Below the pieces are notes generated by a model that worked only from the letters and a program-made list of their open reading frames with translations, had not been told where the DNA came from and did not search any database. Positions 35,641 through 47,130 of a DNA stretch of 64,000 bases are shown in pieces; position 1 is the first letter of the stretch; each line of letters begins with the position of its first letter. The DNA is from Paragyromitra xinjiangensis (Eukaryota > Ascomycota > Pezizomycetes > Pezizales > Discinaceae). The position numbers were made by a program, and so were the translations under genes. The stretch covers positions 3,162,001-3,226,000 of the forward strand of contig JBCAMK010000001.1 in assembly GCA_038503065.1 (NCBI GenBank), given 5' to 3'.

Positions 35641-36970
35641 TTACCCCCCAGCTCTTCTATGAAAGGCATTGAGCTGAGACAACTGGTTCGGATTCAGGGT
35701 AGTTGCCCTGACCGATTTCATTGCCAAGTTGAAATGCCGTCTTTGAAGCATCCTCCGTGACGGGTACTCGCCGGTGACAGGATCAGGGACTTCAGTATCG
35801 ACACAGGCAAGTGCAGCAGTAACACAGAGGTTCTTAAGATCGGAACCCGTATATGATGGCGTTAGTTTTGCAAGGATAGAGAGGTTGATATCAGCCCCCA
35901 AATTCTCGTCCTTGAGGAGAAGTTGCAGAATTCCCAGCCTTTGTTGGACTGTAGGGATATCAATGTGGATGTGCACTGGCGCACGGCGCAGTACCGCAGG
36001 ATCGAGGTCGAAGGGACGGTTTGTCGACAATAACAGAAACGGAGAATCCATGCCGCTCATAACGCCGTCCCACTCCAGCAGGAAATGGTTGAGCATTCCG
36101 CGCACATGCTTTTTATCTTCGCTTTTGCGAACACCGAAAATTGCGTCCGCTTCATGAATCATCAATGAAGAGTATGCAGGGGGAAAGTTTGCGCGCCAGT
36201 GTGAAGGCCGCTCTGATAACTTTCTCATCTTCCCCCCAGTGAGTCTGAAAAACATCGGCAGTAGATATTTGAAGCATGAGGAAGCCGCTCTGTCTGGCCA
36301 ATCCTCTCGCTAGAAGGGTTTTTCCGGTTCCCGGAGGTCCGTAGAGGAGCGCACCTGTAACCTTATTTCTGCGAAGCACGCCGTACTGGAACGCATCAGG
36401 TCTGTTTAATGCAAGAGCAGTGACACGTTCAAGTTGCTCGATGACGGTACGACTAATGTAGATATCTGAGTAATTCGGACTAATATTTGCTTGGGGGAAG
36501 TCGGTAACTGATAAAATCTACGTTTGCCTTATAACTAAACGTGGCTTACTGGTATCAACAACTCCGCCCATCAGTTTCTCCTCGTATCTATTGCACTGTA
36601 TCCTCCTTAACTTTGACTGTAAACTCTCCCCATCATCCCACTTCCACCGGTTTGCACTGGGCATCATGGGATCAGGATTAGAATTAGGTCCGCCTCCGGG
36701 CGGTCGTTTTGTGTCGTCTGTGTCTTCGGGGACTGGTTGCAACCGATTTATATCGGGCATCGTGGAATCAGGATCAGGGTTAGAATTAGAATTAGAATCG
36801 GGATCAGGCCCGCCTCCGGGCGGTCGTTTCGTGTCATCTGTGTCATCGAGGACTGGCTGCAACCGATTTGTATCGGGAATTGTGGGATCAGAAGGAGGCC
36901 CAACTTCTAGGAGTCGTATATACTCCTTGAGCTGACAGGAAGCGTTCGCGGTTATCATGGCTTGTGTCAT
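35641..36970 (-). pseudogene. AAA+ ATPase (ATAD1/Msp1-like lid), frameshifted in Walker B
   Basis: Exon 1 is 36522-36970 (ATG at 36970); a short 42-nt intron follows; exon 2 is 36479-35641. Exon 1 carries a 40-residue tandem duplication (DTDDTKRPPGGGP unit). Exon 2 has the AAA core: RPDAFQYGVLRRNKV, Walker A GPPGTGKT, then Walker B CILFIDD. Right there the frame breaks: a 7-bp insertion (TTCATGA, around 36152-36158) leads to an immediate stop. In the next frame the protein resumes as EADAIFGVRKS, sensor-1 LLLSTNRPFD, AVLRRAPVHIHIDIP and the lid LTPSYTGSDLKNLC. The insertion nearly repeats the preceding TTGATGA. Family members are usually much longer at the N-terminus. It is either a pseudogene or a sequence error; a 7-nt intron is not possible. 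Downstream frame is intact to its own stop, so decay is recent. Confidence 0.78.
36668..36891. repeat. Two-copy 120-bp minisatellite inside the AAA gene
   Basis: Two copies of a unit with a 120-bp period (a core of about 68 bp starts near 36691 and 36811, beginning CGCCTCCGGGCGGTCG). The period is a multiple of three and gives a 40-residue protein repeat rich in Asp, Pro and Gly. A short AGAATT-type run sits between the copies. Confidence 0.8.
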
Positions 36971-37854
36971 GATCGGCCAATAGTGAAACCGCCGCAGAAA
37001 AGTTTCGAAAAGGCGGGCGAGGTGGTGAAGTTCAATTCAAGACCGCGAGCTCATGCCAATTTAAAGTGAAGTGAAGTGCAAGTTCAATATCCTCTTCAAC
37101 CTATATCGGATACCAATTGTGCGGAAAAGCCCCCGATGGCAGTGCCTCTTCCTCTTCTTTCAAATGAGTACACCAGCCTTTCGGCTATGGTGCTCCTCCG
37201 TTCCAGTCATATGCCTTCCTTCCCCTTACACCTTTTCAATACAATACAATACAATACAAAACAACAAAACAACAAACCCTATCTTCCCATTCTATACATT
37301 TAGAACCTGGTCTGCACGCTGTGTGACGGGGGTAGTCCTACAGATGATTGATGGCTGCATGTGGTGTAGGATTATACTAAAGTCGAGTCAGGCTGAGATC
37401 TAAAGTATTTTCGTGCAGCATACCTACTTAATAATCTTAAAGGCGGAACTCGGTAATTCTTGCCACTAATTGTAGTAGCAGTGTATCACTGCTTCTACTC
37501 AGTTCTACTCTGCTGGGGGATCCAGTTAATCCTGAATTGTAGTTGGTTGAAGGCTCAATAGAAAGTTTTTCCCATGGCGAACCGTGATTGGTTGCTTCGT
37601 TCTGTACCGTTGTTCCATGGGCTTACTCGCCAAATAGAACGGTACTCCACACGGTGTCTCATAACGAGGGCGAGATCTCTTCACTGTATATCCTTAAAAC
37701 CAAGATACTGGCCCTGGAGTCAGATGACATCGTCGCACCTATAATCAAATACCCCACGCCTTCCAAGCAAAGCTTATATCGAACGCATCCAGTAATCTCC
37801 CTCCAAAAGGGTTTTAATCGTTTACATATAAAGTCTAGAGACGTCGTAGCCATA
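36971..37854. other. Divergent upstream region of the AAA gene and the membrane-protein gene
   Basis: About 880 bp between the two start codons. A pentanucleotide ACAAT repeat lies at 37237-37260. The reading frame of the membrane-protein gene stays open upstream to about 37588, but the first in-frame ATG is 37855. Confidence 0.55.
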
Positions 37855-40522
37855 ATGGCAGCGGATTCCGCCAAAGAGACTACTACGCCGACATTGACAT
37901 CGACATTGAGCTCATCTAAAAACGTTGAAGGTCGATTAAATCAACCGGATCCCCTCGCTTGGAGTCGTTTGAATCCGATACAGAATCGTACTACGGCTGC
38001 ATCTTTTTCTCCTATCCTTCAGCGTAGTTCCACGCTCCCATCTACTGAAGCTAGGGTAAAGCGCTTCTTCCGAAGCCACACGCGTGGAACGCGACCCCAC
38101 CCAACCCAGCCAAATTCCGTGATAATAGAGCGTGAACAACTGCAGGAAGAAGGAATTCCAGCTCAAAGAGGTGTCAAAATTAACATAGACCCCAAGGAGA
38201 TCCTCCAAGCCGCCTGTGCCCATGACAAATCAACCGCCGTTTTGCCAGGTCTCCCGAGCAACGCCGCTTTTCCAGAGTATGATGATCTGAATGCCTATTT
38301 TATCAGCGAGGACACCGCAAAAGAACTCCTGAAGCGGGAGATTGTCCGTCTCGTGGCGATTGTGGAAAATCCTGAAGGCGAGCTGAGATTCTCTAATCAA
38401 GAAATTCTCAAAGAAGGCTCTCAGGATGGATACAAACAGCTTTCCTCGTTGTCCCATATGATCATGAAGGCAGTATCCATTACCAACCTCGATAACGAGG
38501 TCATTGACCTGAAATGTGGCAATGGCCTTTCCAGCAACGGGAAAGTGGCAAAATGCCTGAGAGTAGTTCGTTCAGGCCAGCCTGCCAACGTACAGAACGA
38601 GCTTGAACATGATCCGACCGAGTATTCTAACGAAGAGAGTTATATAAATGCGAGCTATATCCTAGTCGATTATGTGACTGCAATCTTGGTAAGATTGGTT
38701 ACTCAATCAGGAAGTGGGGACTATTGGCACAATAACTTGGTGGGGGTGCTTGCAAAATTGACAGCGAAGGTCAAAGTACTGTTGCTGGCTCTGGACAACA
38801 ACGCCTCTATTTCGATGATGAATGCGGAGGGTGCACTAGAAGAGTCAGGCCAGCCAGCTGATGAGGAGGAGGAAGAGGAGGATTGCGAAGAAGTGCTTCT
38901 AAACAAAAATACGAAAGAAGGCAAGGCATCCCCTCAAGACCCTGTTATAGCGTTGCATTGCGCCCATCAAGCAAAGCTTCGATCAGGACCTATGGCTTTT
39001 CTGAGGTATATCTTCATGTCTTTGCAATATCTAAATCGCTCGGGGCTTCCTATGACCTCTTACGAAGTCTGCGCGGTAGTCTATGAGACTGGGTTTGAAG
39101 GGTTCAAAGTATGTGCCTCCCGCAACTCACTACATTTTTACGATAGATATCAGACATCTAACGGAGCTCATGTAGGCACTTCTTTTTCAAGACCGAGACT
39201 ACGAATTTACGGCCACATCAGACCTCGATAATCTCAACGTCGCACACTCGGCATTTAACATTCTGAACCAGACCGTTTTGAACCTCCAGAAACATAAGCG
39301 GACTTCTCAAGAGGGTCCACCAACCTCGGGCGAAGGCGGTTTACGCACGACAATCGAGTGGCAATATTCCGAAGAGCAGGATAGCCCAAGCCCTGGTAAC
39401 GGAGGCCAGGAACGGCCAGGTACAGGTCCGTCCGACTCCGCGAGGCCGCGCGAACAGTTGGTTCTCCGTAGCATGGAAGACATCATTACCGTGATGGTGC
39501 CACTGGCGGCGACAAGTCCAGTGATTATAGCAAATCTCAACAGCTTCCGAATAATGGTTGCCCTTACCGGGGATGTTGACGACGACGTCCGTCCTTATGC
39601 AGAGAGCAAATTCAACGCATTCTTTCGTATGTTCACCAATGAATTCGATAGTACCGCTCGACATCGAGATGTTCTTCGATTATCGCAAGCGGTAGGGGAT
39701 GGTCTTTTCTCCAGAAGCAGTCTCATTTATGAGACTGGCGCCCCATCGCTCAATACCCAGAATAAAGCCATGGAAAATCGGCTGCGACAACTCACAGAGG
39801 AAATGGACGAGTGGGTCTATGATGAAAGCTCTGTGATCGTCAATTGTGGGCTCTATGTCTGGAGTGTCATTGCTGTAGCTACAACCTTGGTTTTAGGTGG
39901 CCTGGCCATAGGCTTCTCTGTGGGCAACCGCCTAACAGGGGTGGATCCTTTCAGCATCACAACATACGCGTGGGTCCTAGCAGCCTTCGTCGTTCTGGTT
40001 TGCAAAAGTACCCAGGTCGAAAACTGGTCGTGGAGGGACTTTCTCCTACGTCGGGTCAAGTGCCGAAGTGTCTCTGAGCTGCAGGGCGTTACGGGAATCA
40101 ACGACCAACTCATCATGGCCAAGCTCCTTCACGATGAGCGCGGGACGATTCTGAATACTCGGGGACCCTACAATTCGGTGTTTCAGCGTAAGTCAGAAGA
40201 CGGTTCCGGCTTCTCCATCGACCGGCCCCTAAATACGCGAACCTTGTTACTCAGCGGCCTAACCCTCCTGAAAGTCATGACACCACAAGGTCATGCACTT
40301 GTGTGCCTCGATGCTCGGCGGGGGACAGACATAGCGGTCGTCGAACATCAGGGCTTGGATAGTAAGAATCATCTGGTGTGTGAAAATATCAACCGGCCGC
40401 GGTCACATACTTCAAAACAATCCCGCAGCTTGCACCCCGCGAAGTTACCCTTAACAAAATCCCCACTGAGATGGAAGAAAGTGCAAGGTGTTTACAATAT
40501 ATTGGACGCTGTTTTTGTGTAA
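37855..40522 (+). CDS. Unknown two-span membrane protein, possibly lineage-specific
   Basis: Exons: 37855-39108 and 39176-40522, with a 67-nt intron (GTATGT, branch TCTAAC, GTAG), coding 866 aa. I do not recognise a named domain. The N-terminal half is hydrophilic with a poly-Glu stretch (DEEEEEEDCEE), then helical segments such as GPMAFLRYIFMSLQYLN. Two hydrophobic helices sit at about residues 644-667 (LYVWSVIAVATTLVLGGLA) and 679-696 (TTYAWVLAAFVVLVCKS), joined by a short GNRLTGVDPFSI loop. A well-ordered soluble C-terminal part follows (SWRDFLLRRVKCRSVSELQG, RGPYNSVFQRKSEDGSGF), ending in a basic tail. There is no signal peptide. The intact 866-codon model amid transposon debris suggests a real gene. 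Next to the divergent AAA ATPase it may form a unit, which is inference only. Confidence 0.7.
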
Positions 40523-40537
40523 GAAGTGTCTCGGGAA

Positions 40538-40556
40538 GGGTTAGGGTTAGGGGTTA
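40538..40556 (+). repeat. Short telomere-like motif
   Basis: GGGTTAGGGTTAGGGGTTA, about three units of the TTAGGG repeat used at telomeres of most filamentous fungi, lies 15 bp past the stop of the membrane-protein gene. It could be an interstitial trace of a break repair or chance. Confidence 0.5.
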
Positions 40557-41191
40557 TATAAGGAGTCATAGAGACGCTTGAGGGACAAAACTACTTAGAC
40601 GGACCGAGATTAACATCGTTATGTTTCACTAATTCTACTTCACAATCTTTCTCGGTTCGATTATAGTATATTACACACAGCTCCAGAGCCGACATGTCAG
40701 TATTTCAAGTTTATTTGATCCGGAAAATTCCATTAAGCCCCAGATACAGTTACACTTCGCTATGGTAGATAGCCAAGACCTTGGGGGGTGAAATACAGAA
40801 AATAAGGCATAATTTAGATAGGTATAGATTATTAGGAGGGCACAGGACTATAAGAAAGGTACAAAAAACCAGTAGTCTTTACCCTCTCAATAGTTCTTGC
40901 CAAGCCTAGATCCCTGTCCGCCACTGGGCAGTATCCGCCATGCGCCCTGTTGGAAGTATTCGGCTTCCTAATACAGACTTCCCTACGTGCCTCCACTGTT
41001 TCGGCTGTTTCATAGGCTCTTGTTTATTTGGCGGTTATTCAGGCTATGCAGAACTACTCTAGGAGACCGGCTAGCCATTTGGTGGAACTCTTTCTACTGG
41101 TCAAAAACTTGTATATATACAGAGGCTTTCGCCTCTAGCATAGAAAGTAACCTCGCTATCTGTTATACACTCGAGATTATCCCCTCACGCC

Positions 41192-41386
41192 TGTTGGAGA
41201 TGCTTCCTAATACGGGGCTTGGCCCTTCGGAGTCGGAAATGATTGAGAGACAGGTACCCGAGCACACGGGCACTCGGGCACTCGAGAGAGCTACTACACG
41301 AGTATTTAGATAGGGGCCGTATGCCCACCTAGCAAGCAAGCAATCAAGCCTTCTATTCCTCCCTACGTGCTCCCAATATTACAACA
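41192..41386. mobile_element. Solo LTR 1 with exact 5-bp target duplication
   Basis: A 195-bp LTR starting TGTTGGAGATG and ending ATTACAACA, flanked by ACGCC on both sides (41187-41191 and 41387-41391). It is clearly related over its whole length to the copy at 51136-51326 (shared cores GGAAATGATTGAGAGACAGG and AGGGGCCGTA). No internal retrotransposon sequence adjoins it, so it is a solo LTR left by recombination. Confidence 0.85.
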
Positions 41387-42052
41387 ACGCCTAGCGCTAA
41401 TACTCCGAGTGATTTCCTATGAACACACATGAAAGATCACAAGCGAAGAGAAATTTGACAACGAATAATGGAATTAAGCATATTTACAAAGGATAATGGC
41501 CGTATAGAGTAAGTATATACATAAACTAATATTATAAAAGCCTATCCGCCTGAATTCTCTCTACCATAGACACTCTTCTATGGCTCTTGGATACAATTTA
41601 AGTGAACTGATCAGTCCCATACTTTATCCCATCGCGCTGAGATCGTAAATAATTTCTCGGTATTAGCTGTCCAGGGAACACATCTAGTGACCTCGGCATA
41701 GCTTCTAACAAAGCCTTCCACTTATATCCACGATATTTTCTAGCCCACCACTTTGATATTCCCCATCAGTCTTCAATCTAGTTAACCTCACAACGATATT
41801 CCGGGAGGAATAGACAGAGGTGACCTCTTGCTTCTGTCCCTTCCCGGAGACGGCATTTCTGACCCCATCAGCAGAAAAAAGTCGCCCGAGAACTTTACTG
41901 TCTTCTGGAAGGCCATACCCTGTCCCGTCCGTTTGTGGCCACTTGTGATGGCGGGACTAGTACTCTGCTATAGGGAATAAAGCTACCTTAAGCGTAGAAA
42001 CTATTTGTTATAAGCAATCTGTTTTGGGGTTTGTGCGGTTGCCTGCAACGCT

Positions 42053-42084
42053 TCGTGTGATGTGAGATCTCGTGTGATGTGAGA
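42053..42084. repeat. Two-copy tandem repeat, 17-bp period
   Basis: TCGTGTGATGTGAGA occurs at 42053-42067 and again at 42070-42084. Confidence 0.75.
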
Positions 42085-42834
42085 AAATCTATTATTTTGT
42101 GAAAGAAACATCGTTGCCGTAACACCAGTGTCGTCGAACCCAATAACCAACTTCCAACTGCCACCACACGTTTCCTAAGCGTTGTGTCGCTGAGGCGATC
42201 TGTGCTATTGACGGCTGCTATTTCCTCCTTAACTAGATGGTTACACGGTCTCGTTCTATCGCGCTACCTTGCCTGTAGCGCAAACACCAGTAGTCTGATG
42301 ACCAATCCAGTAGGAGGGCTTCTCTCACCCTCTGAGCTACGTTTCACTGGGGCGTCGGGGGTGACAGCTGGTAGTGCCGTGGAGTCCGGGTAACTAGCGC
42401 CATTCCTGATTCGGCAGGTTCGGCTAGAAGCATGGCGCTCGTCTGCTCGCACCTACATGATATTGTTGCTAAATACGCCTGAACGGGCGCCCAAAAAAGC
42501 CAAACTCAGAGCGCCCAGCGCGTCAGGCGCAGTTGGCGCGGATGCCCTTTCTTTCTGATGTGGATGTTCCTATTCCTAGGTGGGGATTCACAGGCTATTA
42601 AAATATGCTCCTGTATTGATGCTGTGTGACTACTGTACGTGTATACATACAATCCAGAGTGAATCTGAGAGATCGCCAGCGAAGCGGGGTGCCCGGTGCA
42701 CGTGATCTTTATACAAGCTCTCGGTTTCTGCACAAGCGCTTGAGCCCCATGTTTCAACGTTTACCTTAACGTTGTCCTTCCAGTCAACACTTTGTAGATC
42801 TAGACACTATACACGAGCGGAAAAGAGAAATAAT

Positions 42835-45734
42835 ATGGATTTCCTCAGATCCGCCGTTTCCTCCGCCATATCAAAGGGGCCTCCGTTCCCTTATACTTTT
42901 GGCGACAGGGTGGACGTCGATAATTCGATATGGACTCTATACAATGGAACCAGAAGGGTACGAATTCACGGCTCTTCCCATCGCTTAAGCAGCACTCCCT
43001 TCCTGTTAGTGAAGCTCTTGCTAAAATTCTTCAGGAAGACGGGTCAAACTGTAGCATCTTCTCGTTCGAGATAAACGATTCCACACGGAGCCGGCTGCCA
43101 CTCGCGAAGAACGCAGTCCGAAAGCTAAGGACACTACGTCATCCGGGTGTTGTCAGGATTATCGACACTGTCGAGACAGACTCATACATCTATATCGCTA
43201 CTGAGAGGGTTGTGCCTTTGAGCTGGCATGTTAGAAGGGATGCGCTGAATGTCGAGACGATCAAGTGGGGGCTTTATAGTACCGCTGTGAGTTCCCATCT
43301 GTTATTATAGGTATCTCTATAGAAGGGTGGGGGGGGGTTCAAAAACTGATTTGAAGAGGTCGGAGGAACCAGATCACGTTGAAGTTTATAAATGAAGAGG
43401 CTGCCTCGGCACACGGAAATGTTAGGGTATCATCGATATTCACGAGCGAGAGCGGAGAGTGGAAATTAGCAGGATTTGAAGTTCTCAGCTCAATGAAGGA
43501 TGATGATCCCGTTATATACGTGAGCTCCTCGCAAGACCTAGGAATCTAGCTTTATCATATGGTAAAGCTGACACGGACATAGAAATTCGGTGGCCTACTA
43601 CCGGATTCGGGTCGATATGCTTCGCCGGAGGTCTTAAAGGGTGGTTGGGATGCTTTGAAGAAGTAAGCTTAACTCATGTCTTCATCTAATGAGTAGGCTG
43701 TTAACGCTCACTCAGTCAACCACTGAACGCCGCGGACTCATGGAACTTCGGGACGCTGATCTATGAAGTCTTCAATGCCGGCGCATTTACAAACAGTGAT
43801 CAGCTCATGCAAGCCAAAAAGATACCCGCGAACATGACTGCATCATATAAGCGTTTGATTCAACAGAACCCCAAGACGAGGTTGTCTATAGCTCATTTCC
43901 TTGAGCAAGGCAAGAGAAGTAGGGGTTTTTTTGACACCCCATTGATTCACGTGGCGGAGTTTGTCGAGAATATGGGTGTGAAATCACAAACCGAGAGGGA
44001 AGAATTTTTGGGGAAGCTTGAAGACACCGGTGATCAGTTCCCAGAGGACTTCTTTAAGATGAAAATCTTACCTGAGCTATTGAAGAGTGTAGAGTTTGGA
44101 GGGGGTAAGATAGCAAACTCTGTTACCTCACGGTCATGGATATACTAATTGATGTGGTCTATTAGGTGGACCGAAAGTATTCTCGGTGGTTCTGAAAATA
44201 GGAGAAAAATTGTCAGACGAGGAATGGGAATCTACAATCACTCCCTGTATTGTTAGGCTGTTTGCCGTACCAGACAGGGCAACTAGAGTATTCTTGTTAG
44301 ACAATCTTCCGAAAATGATTGACCATCTGTCGAATAAGATCGTCAATGACAAAATTTTCCCAGAAATGATGACGGGATTTTCGGATGTTGCACCGATCGT
44401 AAGGGAACAGTCTGTTAAGGCAGTTCTTATAGTAGTTTCGAAGGTGCGAAGCCGAACCCCCTCCCACTTAAAATGCCGGAACTGACCAGCTCTATGCTCA
44501 TGTAGCTCTCAGATCGTAATATCAATGGCGACCTATTGAAATATCTAGCAAAGACACAAAACGATGAGCAACCAGGTATCAGGACAAATACTACTATTTG
44601 CTTGGGCAAAATTGCTAGGAATCTGGGGCCAAATGTAAAGCACCCTGCTATATATTACTTTCATAATCGTATACTAAACAAATTTTTCGTAGACAAGGGG
44701 CAAAGTCCTAACGGCAGCATTCACTAGAGCTCTTAGGGACCCGTTTATACATGCTCGTAGCGCAGCATTGATGGCGTTGTCTGCTACGGCGGACGTATTT
44801 GACGAGAACGATTGTGCTTCAAGATTAGTTCCAGCAATAGCGCCTTCGCTTGTTGATAAGGAAAAGTAAGTATTATTTCGCTCACATTTTTGTTGTATTG
44901 AGGGAGATAAGTTATGCTCATTCCTATAGAGTTGTTCGCACACAAGCTAGCAAAACCCTCGAAATATATCTCCAAAGAATAAAAACTCTAACGGCAAACT
45001 ACCCGGACACCGTTCTTCCACCCCCAAGTAATTCATCTGAAACAGCTGCTGCTCCACGCATGGCGACGGCACAGGCTGATGATTCATCATGGGCCGGTTG
45101 GGCAATTAGCAGCTTCACAAAGAAGTTGAACACAGCCAGCGGTGAGATCGAAAGAGTGCCAACACCGAACGCCGGCAGCAGTAGTGATGTAAGACCTACG
45201 TCGGTGCCTATTATACCAGCTTCGAGACCGAGTACATTAGCACAGTCTAGGGCAGCTTCTGCATCAGCTTTTGACCGACAAACCGTCACTTCAGCGCCAA
45301 AGTCATCATTTATAAACGACGATGACAATGAAGATAATGACCCGGATGCTTGGGGAGATCTGGAAGAAGATAATTTCTTTGATGCGCCTGTAGAGCCTGC
45401 TAAACCAAAGACTTTGGTGCCAATCACCACAGCTGGAAAGACTACATGGGATTACGATGATACAGAACCAGATATATCTGCGATGTTTAGCAAATCTAAA
45501 TCTCCACTCCCGAAAGGGCTCGCCAAAAAAACTCCCACAACTGCTCCGCGGATAGGAGTCGGCTCAGCATTTTCTAACGGAAGAGGGAATATCACAGCTG
45601 CTAGACAGCCCGCCAAGACAGCTGGTGCCTTTAAGCCAATTGTCGGAACCAAAGCGAAGAAAGCTGAAACCAAGAAGGTATCAGACCCATGGGATAACGG
45701 CGATGATGACTGGGGAGATGCATGGGATAAATAG
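42835..45734 (+). CDS. CEX1: SCYL1/Cex1-type pseudokinase with HEAT repeats
   Basis: Cytoplasmic component of tRNA export and COPI-linked traffic. Nine exons: 42835-42957, 43035-43286, 43373-43519, 43583-43662, 43716-44104, 44166-44443, 44506-44634, 44693-44865 and 44930-45734, coding 791 aa. The N-terminal kinase-like domain begins MDFLRSAVSSAISKGPPFPY and includes SIWTLYNGTRREDGS, LRHPGVVRIIDTVE and LKFINEEAASAHGN. The usual VAIK lysine, HRD and DFG motifs are not visible, as in catalytically dead SCYL proteins. HEAT repeats follow (KMKILPELLKSVEF, VLKIGEKLSDEEW, ITPCIVRLFAVPDRATR). The tail is disordered and ends with acidic-Trp motifs (DDDWGDAWDK), also typical of the family. All eight introns are 53-86 nt and each restores family continuity. 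Confidence 0.93.
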
Positions 45735-47130
45735 CTCGTACACAAGGGCTATCCGATCGTGGTATTAAGAGGAGGGCTTATTATGTTATAATTGTTATTA
45801 GCTTATTGAGGGCATGGGAATTTGGTAACGGGGCAGCTTTTCTGATAATTCAACTAGAACTTACTTCCTATTTTGTGATGCATGCACATATTAGGTTTGA
45901 ATACAGATAAAAATTTAGCTCCTTGAACTGTCAACTCGGTCATGTGTCATCACTCGTTTCAAAGTTCGTCGAGTGAGATCACATGTCTTTGGCTGCGTAT
46001 GCTAGGCACTACGAACATGAAGTTACTCCTTGTTGACTCTTTCATGCGGTTTATATCTGGCTAAAATATACTATCCGCCACTCGCCTGTTTGTCCGTTTG
46101 TTGCCCGTCCATTTTCCACTAATCCTCTAATTATTGCTCGTTCGTTTAAAGTAACCCAGGCCATTTTAAGGAGCGCACCGTCCAACGATAAAAGTTCCAT
46201 CCCAGGTTTCAAATCCCCCCAGCAGTAAGGGGTGGCCCTTACCGGTGCCAACAGTTCCCCTTTTAGGGCTCAGCACAAAGCAATCGATTTCTGGAGGAGG
46301 ATATGAGATGTAGGCGATAACGTGAGGTTGCAATTTACTTGTGGTAGCCCGTAGGCGTCGCCAAGATTGTGGGACTTTGAACTGTTGATGATGACAAAAC
46401 CTCCGGCCCTTTACCCGCAATCACCCTGCCAGAGGAGTAACTCCTTAGATTGCGAGAAAGATATCACCAAGGGATTTTTTTTAGAGGTTTCACAGTCATG
46501 TTCCCTCTAGACATCAATGATCATGGGCAATCGTTCCCATTTAAAGTGGCGAACAGAAATAATACTCAATTCAAATACCTTTACACCCTTACCATTGCCC
46601 CTCCGACCCCGACCCCACCCTGAGCGAACACGTCGAAAGAAATTTCTAGCTAAATATACGCACGATTGACAAAAAAATACAACGCACAAACTTGATAATT
46701 AGAAAAGAACCCTAATACCAAATCAAGAAAGGAAGAGGGAAAGAAAGGGAAAAGAAACCAGGAAGACCCCGTTCCAGGATGAGATAAACTGTTTGAAGAA
46801 GGTAAAAGAAACCAAAAACAGAAATAACGCGCCCGCTAAGAAATAAAAATACCAAAGGAAACATTTTACACGTCATGGTACATATCTGGTAATACAATAC
46901 AAATGGTTCATTGGTAGAAAAATCACGGAACCGGAAACCCAAACGGTAAGGCGGATGCAGGCTTTGAACGCAAGCAACCTTTCCTGGTTCCTACCGACGC
47001 GCATTCGCCGGTGGTAAATCTAGTAAAGAGCTGAAGGAAGAAACAAAGCAACAACATCGGGTGAAATTAACCGCAGACAACGGTTGGGGAAACGATGATA
47101 CGTTCAAGACAAGTTATGATGAGTTATACC
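45735..47130. other. Intergenic region between convergent CEX1 and shugoshin genes
   Basis: About 1.4 kb. Short minus-strand frames at 46051-46420 (66 and 84 codons, in different frames) look like leftovers and have no domain I know. Nothing else is seen. Confidence 0.5.

Larger units (their letters stand above)
40523..42834. other. Gene-poor region with a solo LTR
   Basis: About 2.3 kb between the membrane-protein gene and the Cex1-type gene. It holds the telomere-like motif, the solo LTR at 41192-41386 and a tandem 17-bp repeat. Minus-strand sequence near 42335 has a tRNA A-box-like TAGCTCAG stretch but no cloverleaf. No gene is recognised. Confidence 0.55.

Noticed and set aside
37588..37854. 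Upstream extension of the membrane-protein frame
   Set aside because: Open for 89 codons but without ATG; the first in-frame ATG is 37855. A spliced upstream exon remains possible.
42320..42400. Minus-strand A-box-like GTAGCTCAGAGGGTGAGAG
   Set aside because: No B-box or cloverleaf; may be a SINE trace but a single copy gives no proof.
46051..46420. Two overlapping minus-strand frames
   Set aside because: Different frames, no domain and no splice pair that joins them convincingly.
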